NCBI RefSeq assembly: GCF_036962705.1
Contig: NZ_JBALOQ010000008.1
Span: forward strand, 1 to 64,000
DNA: 64,000 bases
Direction: 5' to 3'
Source: Ferdinandcohnia sp036962705
GTDB taxonomy: Bacteria > Bacillota > Bacilli > Bacillales > Bacillaceae_L
Shown: piece after piece, positions 16,719-25,236 of the stretch
How positions within the stretch are numbered: position 1 is the stretch's first letter
Layout of the letters: each line of letters begins with the position of its first letter
Notes under the pieces: model-generated
Databases searched by the model: none
What the model was told of the DNA's origin: nothing
What the model saw: only the letters and a program-made list of their open reading frames with translations
Position numbers and translations under genes: made by a program

Positions 16719-18035
16719 ATGACATATTTCGAATCGGTTAACAAAATTCAATATGAAGGATCAAAATCAACAAATCCATTCGCATTTAAATATTACAATC
16801 CAGAAGAAAAAATCAATGGCAAGACAATGGAGGAGCTTCTTCGCTTCTCAGTTGCATACTGGCACACATTTACTGCGAATGGGTCTGATCCATTTGGAGT
16901 TGGCACTGCAATCCGTCCTTGGGATCACCTTAAAGGATTAGATTTAGCAAAAGCACGTGTTGAAGCATCATTTGAGCTTTTTGAAAAATTAGATGTTCCA
17001 TTCTTTGCGTTCCATGATGTGGATATCTCACCAGAGGGAAGCACATTGAAGGAAACAAACGAGAATCTTGATGTCATCGTAGCAATGATTAAAGATTACA
17101 TGAAAACAAGCAAAGTTAAATTACTTTGGAACACAGCGAATATGTTTACCAATCCACGCTATACACATGGTGCTGCCACTTCTCCAAATGCAGATGTCTT
17201 TGCTTATTCAGCAGCAAAAGTGAAAAAGGGTTTAGAAGTAGCGAAAGAGCTTGGGGCCGCAAACTATGTATTCTGGGGTGGACGTGAGGGCTACGAAACT
17301 CTTCTTAATACAGATATGAAACTAGAAATGGACAACTTAGCTCGTTTCTTCCACATGGCAGTTGAGTATGCGAAGGAGATTGGATTAAATGTTCCTTTCT
17401 TAATCGAGCCAAAACCAAAAGAACCATCTAAACACCAATATGATTTTGATGTAGCAACAGGTCTAGCATTCTTACAAAAATATGATCTAACAGACTACTT
17501 CAAGTTTAATATTGAAGCAAACCACGCAACACTTGCTGGTCATACATTCGAGCATGAATTAAGAACAGCTCGTATTAATGGTATGCTTGGTTCAGTTGAT
17601 GCAAACCAAGGCGATACATTACTTGGCTGGGATACCGATGAATTCCCAACAGACCTATACACCAACACATTAGCCATGTATGAAATTTTGAAAAATGGTG
17701 GACTTGGTAAGGGCGGTCTAAACTTTGATGCGAAGGTAAGAAGAGGTTCATTCGATACAGATGATCTCTTCCACGCACATATTGCAGGTATGGATGCATT
17801 TGCAATCGGCTTAAAAGTAGCAAACAAATTAATTGAGGATAAAGTTCTTGATAGCTTTATTGAAGAGCGCTACAGTAGCTATACAAAGGGGATCGGATTA
17901 GACATCGTTGAAGGAAGAACAAATTTCCGTGAGCTTGAAGCATATGCGCTTCAATTAACAGAAATAAATAATACATCGGGTAGAACCGAACGCTTAAAAG
18001 CATTAATTAATCAATTTCTATTAGAAACACTTTAA
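16719..18035 (+). CDS. xylA: Xylose isomerase
   Basis: Converts D-xylose to D-xylulose in the cytoplasm. The 438-residue protein shows the class II (long) isomerase pattern: WHTFTANGSDPFGVGTAIRP, the substrate-binding FAFHDVDISPEG, YVFWGGREGYETLLNTD, the metal ligand region FLIEPKPKEPSKHQYDFD and FNIEANHATLAGHTFEHELR. The TIM-barrel His, Glu and Asp residues of these motifs are all present. ATG 16719 follows AGGAGGAATAACCCA. It is the first gene of the xylAB operon, controlled by XylR and probable cre sites. Confidence 0.97.
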   Translation: MTYFESVNKIQYEGSKSTNPFAFKYYNPEEKINGKTMEELLRFSVAYWHTFTANGSDPFGVGTAIRPWDHLKGLDLAKARVEASFELFEKLDVPFFAFHDVDISPEGSTLKETNENLDVIVAMIKDYMKTSKVKLLWNTANMFTNPRYTHGAATSPNADVFAYSAAKVKKGLEVAKELGAANYVFWGGREGYETLLNTDMKLEMDNLARFFHMAVEYAKEIGLNVPFLIEPKPKEPSKHQYDFDVATGLAFLQKYDLTDYFKFNIEANHATLAGHTFEHELRTARINGMLGSVDANQGDTLLGWDTDEFPTDLYTNTLAMYEILKNGGLGKGGLNFDAKVRRGSFDTDDLFHAHIAGMDAFAIGLKVANKLIEDKVLDSFIEERYSSYTKGIGLDIVEGRTNFRELEAYALQLTEINNTSGRTERLKALINQFLLETL

Positions 18036-18043
18036 TTCATTGA

Positions 18044-18076
18044 ATGTGCTGGAAGTACACTGTTCCAGCACATTTT
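18044..18076 (+). terminator. Intercistronic hairpin in xylAB
   Basis: An 11-bp stem, ATGTGCTGGAA / TTCCAGCACAT, ends in TTTT. It can act as a partial terminator or an mRNA-stability element lowering xylB relative to xylA. Confidence 0.65.
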
Positions 18077-18096
18077 CATAGAAAAGGATGATACGG

Positions 18097-19596
18097 ATGA
18101 AATATGTAATCGGTGTGGACCTTGGGACAAGTGCAGTTAAGATTTTACTTGTCAATCAAAATGGAGAAGTGGTCAGTGAGGTATCGAAATCATATCCTCT
18201 CATTATTGGAAAATCAGGCTATAGTGAACAAATTCCAGAAGAATGGGTTGAAAAGACAACTGCTGGTCTTAAAGAACTTGTTGAGCAATTTGATGGCGAC
18301 GTCAATGATATTGAAGGAATAAGCTTTTCCGGACAAATGCATGGACTTGTTCTACTTGATAATGAAAACCAAGTATTGCGGAACGCGATTTTATGGAATG
18401 ATACAAGAACTACAAAGCAGTGTGAGGAAATCTATGAGGCTTTCGGAAAGGAACGTCTTTTAGAAGTCACAAAGAACCCAGCATTAGAAGGTTTTACTTT
18501 GCCGAAAATTCTTTGGGTAAAAGAAAATGAGCCGCAGGTTTTCGAACGCTCTAACGTATTCTTGCTTCCTAAGGATTATTTACGCTACCGTATTACAGGT
18601 GGTGTACATATGGAGTATTCTGATGCAGCGGGGACATTGATGCTAAATGTGTCAAAACGTGAATGGAGCAAGGAAGTGTTAGAGACTTTTGGTCTCGAAC
18701 CGAAATTCTGTCCACCATTAGTCGAATCCCATGCTTTTATTGGTATGGTTACCTCTGAATTTGCGGAAGTGACTGGTCTTTCTAGGGAAACTAAGGTTTT
18801 TGCTGGAGGAGCTGATAATGCTTGTGGTGCAATCGGTTCAGGCATTTTATCAGAAGGGAAAACCCTTTGTAGCATCGGAACTTCAGGTGTTGTTTTGTCT
18901 TATGAAGAGCGCAATGACCTTGATTTCGAAGGCAAGGTTCACTACTTCAATCATGGTGAGGAAAATACATATTATACGATGGGCGTGACTCTTGCGGCAG
19001 GCTTTAGCTTAAGTTGGTTCAAGGATACTTTTGCAAAGGACGAAGCTTTTGATCATTTTTTAGAAGGTGTCGATGAAGTGCCAGCTGGTAGCAATGGTCT
19101 ATTATTTACTCCTTACATCGTTGGGGAGCGGACCCCTCATGCAGATTCAAACATTCGAGGCAGTTTTATTGGTATTGATGCATCCCATGAACGAAAGCAT
19201 TTTGCACGTGCAGTTCTTGAAGGTATTACATTTTCGTTAAACGAGTCCATTGAGATTTTTAGAAACAGTGGAAAAACAATTGATACCATTATTTCAATTG
19301 GTGGCGGTGCGAAAAACGAAACTTGGCTACAAATGCAGGCTGATATTTTTAATGCGAAAATAGAAAAATTAACTTCTGAACAAGGTCCTGGAATGGGGGC
19401 GGCAATGCTTGCTGCATATGGATCTGGCTGGTTTACCTCATTAAAAGAGTGTGCCGGTGCATTCCTCGAAACCTCCAAAACATATGAACCAATTCCAGAA
19501 AATGTGGAGGCATATCAGAAGCTATTTGCAATCTATCAACAGGTTTATACACAAACAAAGACACTAAATGAAAGATTGAAAGAGTTTAGGAAGTAA
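18097..19596 (+). CDS. xylB: Xylulokinase
   Basis: Phosphorylates D-xylulose to xylulose 5-phosphate, feeding the pentose phosphate pathway. The 499-residue protein has FGGY-kinase motifs: phosphate-1 GVDLGTSAVKILLVNQNG, GISFSGQMHGLVLLD, ILWNDTRTT, the catalytic Asp in GGADNACGAIGSGILSEGKT and IGGGAKNETWLQMQADIF. The start is ATG 18097 (MKYVIGVDLG), since AAGGA lies 8 bases upstream; ATG 18088 overlaps that site. The length equals that of B. subtilis XylB as I know it. It is co-transcribed with xylA through a partial hairpin. No xylose transporter is linked. Confidence 0.96.
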   Translation: MKYVIGVDLGTSAVKILLVNQNGEVVSEVSKSYPLIIGKSGYSEQIPEEWVEKTTAGLKELVEQFDGDVNDIEGISFSGQMHGLVLLDNENQVLRNAILWNDTRTTKQCEEIYEAFGKERLLEVTKNPALEGFTLPKILWVKENEPQVFERSNVFLLPKDYLRYRITGGVHMEYSDAAGTLMLNVSKREWSKEVLETFGLEPKFCPPLVESHAFIGMVTSEFAEVTGLSRETKVFAGGADNACGAIGSGILSEGKTLCSIGTSGVVLSYEERNDLDFEGKVHYFNHGEENTYYTMGVTLAAGFSLSWFKDTFAKDEAFDHFLEGVDEVPAGSNGLLFTPYIVGERTPHADSNIRGSFIGIDASHERKHFARAVLEGITFSLNESIEIFRNSGKTIDTIISIGGGAKNETWLQMQADIFNAKIEKLTSEQGPGMGAAMLAAYGSGWFTSLKECAGAFLETSKTYEPIPENVEAYQKLFAIYQQVYTQTKTLNERLKEFRK

Positions 19597-19640
19597 AAAC
19601 GTAACCCTAGTTAGATTATTTAAAACTTTATAAAAATCCA

Positions 19641-19669
19641 TTGACTAAATCATCTAAAATGTTTAACAT
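19641..19669 (+). promoter_or_regulatory. Promoter of S-box leader 2
   Basis: TTGACT (19641-19646), 17-base spacer, TAACAT (19664-19669). Confidence 0.5.
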
Positions 19670-19697
19670 TTCTAATATATAGTCAAATAATGCAATT

Positions 19698-19806
19698 CTT
19701 CTTATCAAGAGAGGTGGAGGGGCTGACCCTGTGAAACCTCGGCAACCAGCATTTGAATGCACGGTGCCAAGTTCAGAGGAAGTATTTCTATTCCGAAGAT
19801 GAGAAG
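19698..19806 (+). promoter_or_regulatory. SAM-I (S-box) riboswitch 2, without its own gene
   Basis: A full aptamer: P1 CTTCTTATC / GATGAGAAG, AGAGAGGTGGAGGGGCTGAC, CTCGGCAACCAGC, GGTGCCAAGTTC and CCGAAGATGAG. It has a promoter and terminator of its own, yet no gene follows before riboswitch 3. It may add a second SAM-dependent transcription unit reading into metY or yield a short leader RNA. Confidence 0.92.
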
Positions 19807-19838
19807 GCGGTCGTATGATGAATGTGTATATTCTTGCA

Positions 19839-19877
19839 CCCCTTCTGTATTCTTACAGAAGGGGTTTGTTATTTTTA
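19839..19877 (+). terminator. Expression-platform terminator of S-box 2
   Basis: CCCCTTCTGTA / TACAGAAGGGG hairpin followed by TTTGTTATTTTT. Further on, a small hairpin (ATTTCCTTGTT... / AACAAGAAAT, 19935-19957) lies in the gap before promoter 20004, with only a 16-codon frame (19928) that I do not consider a gene. Confidence 0.85.
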
Positions 19878-20003
19878 CCAAAATCTGCGCTTATCAATAA
19901 ATTGCGAAAGAAAATTGGGTGGATAGGATGCCACATTTCCTTGTTGTAACAAGAAATAGGGTGGCGTCAATTTTATAAAAAAATAAATTTTTCAAAAAAT
20001 ACA

Positions 20004-20032
20004 TTGACTGAAAAAACAAACTATTCTATAAT
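20004..20032 (+). promoter_or_regulatory. Promoter of S-box leader 3
   Basis: TTGACT (20004-20009), exact 17-base spacer, TATAAT (20027-20032). It is a stronger promoter than that of leader 2. Confidence 0.8.
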
Positions 20033-20084
20033 ACTTTATAAAGTTGAAGAATTAACGTATTAGTGCGTCAATTTAATAAAAGAT

Positions 20085-20196
20085 TTCTTATCCAGAGAGA
20101 CTGAGGGAACAGGCCCGAAGAAGTCCGGCAACCTTCAAGTGAAAGCTTGAAAAGGTGCTAATTCCTGCAGATGCGCTCAGCATCTGAAAGATAAGA
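20085..20196 (+). promoter_or_regulatory. SAM-I (S-box) riboswitch 3
   Basis: Complete aptamer: TTCTTATCCAGAGAGACTGA, GGGAACAGGCCCGAAGAAGT, CCGGCAACC, AAGGTGCTAATTCCTGCAG and TGAAAGATAAGA in order. It directly precedes the metY-type gene and its terminator, and should repress it when SAM is abundant. Confidence 0.94.
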
Positions 20197-20200
20197 TGAG

Positions 20201-20233
20201 GCCCCCTCTTCTTATGTTGAGGGGGCTTTTTAT
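20201..20233 (+). terminator. Expression-platform terminator of S-box 3
   Basis: GCCCCCTC / GAGGGGGC stem followed by TTTTTATTT. Confidence 0.88.
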
Positions 20234-20294
20234 TTACATAAAGTAAGTACTTATCTAGCAAATTTGTAAAAATATAAATTTGGAGGTCAAAATA

Positions 20295-22094
20295 ATGACA
20301 AAACAATATGAAACGTATGATGATGAGACGATACTTTTACATGGAGGTCAATCACCAGATCCGACAACTGGTTCACGAGCAGTACCAATTTATCAAACAA
20401 GTTCATTCGTATTTCATAATACTGACCATGCTCAAAGTCTTTTTAGTCTTGATGAGTCAGGGAATATTTATTCTCGTATTGGTAACCCAACTGTTGATGT
20501 GCTTGAGAAACGAATTGCGTTATTGGAGGATGGTGTCGCAGCTGTAGCAACATCTTCGGGAATGGCCGCGATTGCTCTCTCCATCATGAACGTTGCGGAA
20601 GCAGGAGATGAAATTGTAGCAGCTTCAAATTTATATGGCGGAACTTACAATCTTTTCGCTGTTACACTACCGAAATATGGAATTAAGACTCATTTCGTTG
20701 ATCCAACAGATCCTGAGAATTTTAGAAAAGCTATTACGCCGAAAACAAAGGCTGTATTTGCTGAAACCATTGGAAACCCAAGCTTGCATGTATTAGATAT
20801 TGAAGCAGTATCAGCAATTGCACATGAAAATGGAGTACCGCTCATTATTGATAACACATTTGCATCACCATATCTATGTAAACCAATCCAATGGGGAGCG
20901 GATATTGTGATTCACTCCGCAACAAAGTGGATTGGCGGACATGGGACAACGATTGGTGGAGTTGTAGTTGACGGTGGACGTTTTAATTGGAACAGTGAGA
21001 AGTTTCCAGGTTTTACTGAGCCAGATTCAAGCTATAACGGAATTCGATATGCGAATGAATTCGGGACTTTAGCATTTAGTACAAAGCTTAGAGTTCAGCT
21101 TTTAAGAGACTTTGGTTCATCTTTAAGTCCACATAGTGCATTCCTATTGATACAGGGTCTTGAAACATTACACCTGCGTATCGAAAAGCATAATGAAAAT
21201 GCATTACGTGTTGCAAATTTCCTAAAAGAACATCCTTCGGTCGAATGGGTATCCTACCCTGGTCTTGAAGAACATCCAGCCCATGAGCTAGCAACCAAAT
21301 ATTTACGAGATGGTTTTGGTTCTATCGTAAACTTTGGTATTAAGGGTGGTAGGGATATTGGTAAAAAGGTTATTGATAATATTGCATTATGGTCACATGT
21401 GGCAAATGTTGGTGATGCGAAATCACTTATTATCCACCCTGCATCAACAACCCACCAGCAGTTAAGTGCGGAAGAGTTAGTAAAAACAGGAGTTAGTGAA
21501 GAGTTAATCCGACTATCGGTTGGAATTGAATCATACCGTGATTTAGTAAATGATTTGGATCAGGCATTTTATGAAGCGACAGGAATTTCATCAAAAGGTG
21601 AACAAAAAGGCGATACAGCGGTTAACGATGAGGGAGTAATACGCTGGGCACTTCAATCTACATTTATTCGCGAAGAGGTTGAAGGAAAGGAAGTTCAGCG
21701 CGCCAAAACAATTGCTGTCGTTGGTCTAAGTGGAAATCCAGCCCGCCCAAGTTACAGACTTGCACGGAAAATGCAGCGTCTTGGTTATAAAATTATACCT
21801 GTTAATCCAAGAGAAACAGAAGTACTTGGAGAGCAGGCATATCCAGATCTAACTTCTATTCCGTTTAAGGTTGATATCGTTCAAGTATTCAGAAGTCCTG
21901 AAGCGGCGATTGGCGTAGCGGCAGAAGCAGCAAAAATACAGCCAAAAGTTTTCTGGCTCCAAGAAGGTGTTATTTCCCCTCGAGCAGTTGAGGTTGCTAA
22001 AGAAGCAGGCCTTGAGGTTGTTCAAAACAGATGTACCTATAAGGAAGCACAGCGTATCAGAGGTTCAATTGTGACTTATGCATGCGAAATTTAA
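20295..22094 (+). CDS. metY: O-acetylhomoserine sulfhydrylase (MetY type) fused to a CoA-binding domain
   Basis: PLP enzyme making homocysteine from O-acetylhomoserine and sulfide, fused to an extra C-terminal domain. Residues 1-430 carry the Cys/Met-metabolism PLP fold: YSRIGNPTVDVLEKRIALLE, ATSSGMAAIA, IIDNTFASPYLCKPI and the PLP lysine K211 in HSATKWIGGHGTT. After a linker (about 436-468), residues 469-599 form a Rossmann-type CoA-binding domain of the YccU kind: AKTIAVVGLSGNPARPSYRL, YKIIPVNPRE, VFWLQEGVIS and VVQNRCTYKEAQRI. MetY alone is about 430 residues, so this is a true in-frame fusion. The start at 20295 has GGAGG 8 bases upstream; the longer TTG frame at 20280 overlaps it. It is controlled by the S-box leaders. 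Confidence 0.9.
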   Translation: MTKQYETYDDETILLHGGQSPDPTTGSRAVPIYQTSSFVFHNTDHAQSLFSLDESGNIYSRIGNPTVDVLEKRIALLEDGVAAVATSSGMAAIALSIMNVAEAGDEIVAASNLYGGTYNLFAVTLPKYGIKTHFVDPTDPENFRKAITPKTKAVFAETIGNPSLHVLDIEAVSAIAHENGVPLIIDNTFASPYLCKPIQWGADIVIHSATKWIGGHGTTIGGVVVDGGRFNWNSEKFPGFTEPDSSYNGIRYANEFGTLAFSTKLRVQLLRDFGSSLSPHSAFLLIQGLETLHLRIEKHNENALRVANFLKEHPSVEWVSYPGLEEHPAHELATKYLRDGFGSIVNFGIKGGRDIGKKVIDNIALWSHVANVGDAKSLIIHPASTTHQQLSAEELVKTGVSEELIRLSVGIESYRDLVNDLDQAFYEATGISSKGEQKGDTAVNDEGVIRWALQSTFIREEVEGKEVQRAKTIAVVGLSGNPARPSYRLARKMQRLGYKIIPVNPRETEVLGEQAYPDLTSIPFKVDIVQVFRSPEAAIGVAAEAAKIQPKVFWLQEGVISPRAVEVAKEAGLEVVQNRCTYKEAQRIRGSIVTYACEI

Positions 22095-22177
22095 CTTTTA
22101 TTATTGAGAATTCCCCTACCACTAGAGGTAGGGGATGATTGTAAATGAATCTATTAAATTATGAACTAAGGGATGAG

Positions 22178-22247
22178 TGTAGCGAGAAGAAGGCTACAGC
22201 TTACTAGAATCCAAGGTTCTATGGGAGCCAAGTGAAACTTGGATCTC
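22178..22247 (+). ncRNA. Candidate structured RNA, three consecutive hairpins
   Basis: Three hairpins follow in 70 bases: TGTAGC / GCTACA (22178-22198), TAGAATCC / GGTTCTA (22205-22221) and GAGCCAAG / CTTGGATCTC with a TGAAA loop (22225-22247). The region 22095-22752 around it (658 bp) has no convincing gene; a GC-stem CCCCTACC / GGTAGGGG at 22113-22134 without T-run lies upstream, and two overlapping short frames (22258, 22301) lack family resemblance. I do not recognise an Rfam-type class. It could be an uncharacterised RNA, or a remnant of a mobile element. Confidence 0.35.
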
Positions 22248-22546
22248 ACAGTAAAATTTGATGAAGTTTTCCCAAAAGGTCGGTTTTCCGCTCCTACCTT
22301 ATGAATGCTTTCATCGCTGGTCGATTGGCAGGAATTATGTCAAAATGGAAGCTCTCATCTGGAGTTTACTCGAGTCCCTTTCAATCATCCTCTTTTCATC
22401 CTTTATACGTCGGGGACTACTGGCTTACCAAAGGCGGTTTTAATAGAAGTAGACTAAAAATATTTATTTAAAATAAATCGACATAATGACAAATAAAGCA
22501 TAACACTCAATGTGTAATGAGTGAGTTTAAGTAATTTTCAAAGTGT

Positions 22547-22584
22547 AGGCGTCTGTCCTCTAAAGGGCAGATGCCTATTTTTTA
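22547..22584 (+). terminator. Terminator at the end of the metY-coaA intergenic region
   Basis: AGGCGTCTGTCC / GGGCAGATGCCT stem followed by ATTTTTT. It lies about 450 bases after the metY stop and may end the transcript carrying the structured region. Confidence 0.75.
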
Positions 22585-22752
22585 CATACAATTTCTCCTA
22601 GAAGTGTTATAATTGAATAACTATTTTGACATGTTTTTAAACAAAGAGGTGCATTGGGGGATTGTCATAGATTAAAGTCAATTACATCCATTCTATTCAA
22701 ACTAGCTGCAATTTGATAAAATGGACAAGAATCTAAATTTGAGGTAAATGTT

Positions 22753-23676
22753 ATGAATCCGTTAACAAACTATATTGAATTTAATAGAGACAAGTGGGCG
22801 GAACTGCGCAATAAGACTCCGTTGTTGCTGACTGCCGAAGAGCTTGAGAGCATTAAAGGTATAAACGAAGAAATTTCACTTCGAGAAGTAGAAGAAATCT
22901 ATCTACCATTGACTCGTTTAATTAATTTAAAAGTGGAAGCCTCGCAACAGCTACAAGGAGTAACCAACTCCTTTTTGGACTATAAAGCTAAAAAAGTTCC
23001 ATATATTATTGGGATTGCGGGAAGTGTTGCAGTAGGTAAGAGTACCGCAGCGAGAGTACTTCAAACCCTATTATCGCGGTGGGATAACCATAAAAAAGTA
23101 GGATTAGTTACAACCGATGGATTCTTATATCCGAATGCAACTTTAGAAAGCAAGGGGCTTATGAGCCGAAAAGGGTTTCCTGAAAGCTATGATACTCAAA
23201 AGTTAATTCAGTTTATGATGAAAGTGAAATCTGGCAAACCGAGAGTGGACGCACCACTGTACTCCCATTTAACATATGATGTGCTGAATGATAAAGTTGA
23301 GGTTATTGATCGACCAGATATATTAATCGTAGAAGGGATTAATGTTCTACAAGTCAGCAAATCCCATTCTGTGTTTGTTAGTGATTTTTTTGATTTCTCC
23401 ATTTATATTGATGCGGATGTACGGAATATCAAAAAATGGTACATTGAACGATTTTTGACGCTGCAAAAAACAGCATTTCAGAATCCAATGTCATACTTTC
23501 ACCGTTACACGACTTTATCAAAGGAAGAGGCTATTCAAACAGCGACCAATATCTGGGAAGAAATCAACGCGAAAAATTTACGGGAAAACATCCTACCAAC
23601 ACGCCGGAGAGCACAAATTGTATTAAAAAAGGGCGAAGACCACTTAATGGAGAAGGTCTTTTTGAAGAAGTTTTAA
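22753..23676 (+). CDS. coaA: Pantothenate kinase, type I
   Basis: Phosphorylates pantothenate in the first step of coenzyme A synthesis. The 307-residue protein has the P-loop GSVAVGKST (90-98), TTDGFLYPNATLESKGLMSR (substrate region), PRVDAPLYSHLTYDV, ILIVEGINVL and FFDFSIYIDADVRNIKKWYI, all typical of bacterial type I PanK. ATG 22753 follows GAGGTAAATGTT. It is a single gene with its own terminator. Placed next to a CoA-binding-domain enzyme, but with no evidence of a functional link. Confidence 0.95.
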   Translation: MNPLTNYIEFNRDKWAELRNKTPLLLTAEELESIKGINEEISLREVEEIYLPLTRLINLKVEASQQLQGVTNSFLDYKAKKVPYIIGIAGSVAVGKSTAARVLQTLLSRWDNHKKVGLVTTDGFLYPNATLESKGLMSRKGFPESYDTQKLIQFMMKVKSGKPRVDAPLYSHLTYDVLNDKVEVIDRPDILIVEGINVLQVSKSHSVFVSDFFDFSIYIDADVRNIKKWYIERFLTLQKTAFQNPMSYFHRYTTLSKEEAIQTATNIWEEINAKNLRENILPTRRRAQIVLKKGEDHLMEKVFLKKF

Positions 23677-23717
23677 CAAGACTAAGCTTCCAACAATAAA
23701 GTTTACCCATGTCAAGT

Positions 23718-23748
23718 CGCCGCAGTCCTAAGACGTGCGGCGTTTTTC
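23718..23748 (+). terminator. coaA terminator
   Basis: CGCCGCA (23718-23724) / TGCGGCG (23736-23742) with TTTTTC after it. Confidence 0.85.
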
Positions 23749-23753
23749 AATAT

Positions 23754-23853
23754 ACGGCTAATAATTTGTAAATACGGCTATTACTGAAATTATATGGTCA
23801 ATAAATCAATAAAACGGCTAATAAAATATATTTATGGCTAATAGAAAAAGAAA
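23754..23853. repeat. Tandem array of five 20-bp units
   Basis: Units start at 23754, 23774, 23794, 23814 and 23834, exactly 20 bp apart. Each begins with a form of ACGGCTAATAA (ACGGCTAATAA, ACGGCTATTAC, ATGGTCAATAA, ACGGCTAATAA, ATGGCTAATAG); the remaining 9 bases are AT-rich and variable. The array lies between the coaA terminator and the 3' end of the DUF418 gene. Confidence 0.8.
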
Positions 23854-23894
23854 GGGGTAGTAAGTCCCCATTTCCCTCTCACCTCTGCTTCAGA

Positions 23895-25085
23895 TTAATG
23901 CAGGGCTTTTTCCTGTAATGGTATATTTGTAGTTTTGGATTTTGGAATTCCCCGCCAAGTCATATAGGTACCGATTCTCATAATTTTCTCAAAAGGTCCT
24001 ATTCTCCAGATCTTAAGATAATAATGGCTAAGTATAATCTGCACTAAGTAAATTAAGATGCCTAACAAAATTCCATTTAGAACACCAATCTTCCCGAATA
24101 AACCGAGACCATATTCATAAAAGATAAGGGTACAAATGATACTATGGAATAGATAATTCGTCATGGAGAGACGCCCTACATTTTCAAACAAAGATTGAAT
24201 TACCGATTCACCTTTTGTGTGAAAATAAGCAAATAAGAAGATGTAACCGACTGAAAGTATAGGACCACCTATCATATAAATCGATTCCGTCCATATTTGT
24301 TTCGGAAACAGATAAAGTAATGATTTCAACGCTAATCCGGTTGGTAGAAATAGCCACGCAAACCAAATATATCTCTTTTTTTCTTCCTCAGGGTTAGAGA
24401 ACCATCCGCTTCTTGAAGCATACATTCCAAATAAAAACATTGGACACGTCAAAAGTGGCATAAGTAATAACATGATAAGGTATACATAACCAGGAAAACC
24501 ATATGGATCTTCTCCGCTATTCCGAAACTCATAGGCTTCCCAATAATCTCCGTTAGAATAGGTATCGTATTCCATTTGAATATAGGAATCTAAATTCTTG
24601 GGTTGTTCCCATTCCTCATTAGCACCGGCTATACCCAACAAGGTGGTTAAGGAAAACAACGTAACGGCCCAAATAAGTATCGTTTTTTTCTTTCGCTTAA
24701 CAAAAACAATCATGAGTAATCCGATTAATCCATAAGTAAATAATATATCTCCTTCCCAAACAAAGATAGAATGAAGCAAGCCAAACGTCATCAACAGAAT
24801 GAACCGACGTAGTAGGTGTCGTTTAATCTTTTTTCCGTTACTTTCAAGTTTTTCAGTTAGCTTAATCATTGAAAACCCAAATAAAAACATAAAGATTGGC
24901 ATAAAGCTACTTTCCACAAAGATTTTTATCCACATATAGGCGGTTTCGTCAGTTGACAAAAGCCGATAGTTCTCTAATTGATCTTTTCCAAACATGCCAA
25001 ATTGGAAAATTAGCATATTTGCAATTAAGATTCCAATTAGACTAAATCCTCTAAGACCATCAATCAACCTAACTCGTTTTTTCAT
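23895..25085 (-). CDS. DUF418 (YeiB-like) multispanning membrane protein
   Basis: A 396-residue membrane protein with about nine helices. The N-terminal RLIDGLRGFSLIGILIANML and the C-terminal LFENVGRLSMTNYLFHSIIC with IWRIGPFEKIMRIGTYMTW are the DUF418/YeiB hallmarks, related to the acyltransferase-3-like membrane fold. Such proteins are common next to two-component systems or transporters in Bacillus, but their activity is unknown. The start ATG 25085 is preceded by GGGAGAAAAAA. It diverges from the response regulator gene, so a regulatory link is possible. Confidence 0.85.
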   Translation of the reverse strand: MKKRVRLIDGLRGFSLIGILIANMLIFQFGMFGKDQLENYRLLSTDETAYMWIKIFVESSFMPIFMFLFGFSMIKLTEKLESNGKKIKRHLLRRFILLMTFGLLHSIFVWEGDILFTYGLIGLLMIVFVKRKKKTILIWAVTLFSLTTLLGIAGANEEWEQPKNLDSYIQMEYDTYSNGDYWEAYEFRNSGEDPYGFPGYVYLIMLLLMPLLTCPMFLFGMYASRSGWFSNPEEEKKRYIWFAWLFLPTGLALKSLLYLFPKQIWTESIYMIGGPILSVGYIFLFAYFHTKGESVIQSLFENVGRLSMTNYLFHSIICTLIFYEYGLGLFGKIGVLNGILLGILIYLVQIILSHYYLKIWRIGPFEKIMRIGTYMTWRGIPKSKTTNIPLQEKALH

Positions 25086-25236
25086 TTTTTTCTCCCTTTC
25101 ATTCTTGAACTACCTTCATGGTATAGGGAGGAGATTTCTATAAATTGAACATTACTTTACGAATGCATAAAATTTTCTTCGTTTTGTTCAACTGTTCGTA
25201 AACTTGCTCTGTTATGATAACTAGGAGGTGGGACCT

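Noticed and set aside
22258..22443. 61-codon frame in the metY-coaA gap
   Set aside because: No ribosome-binding site, overlaps a second equally unconvincing frame at 22301, and both lack family resemblance.
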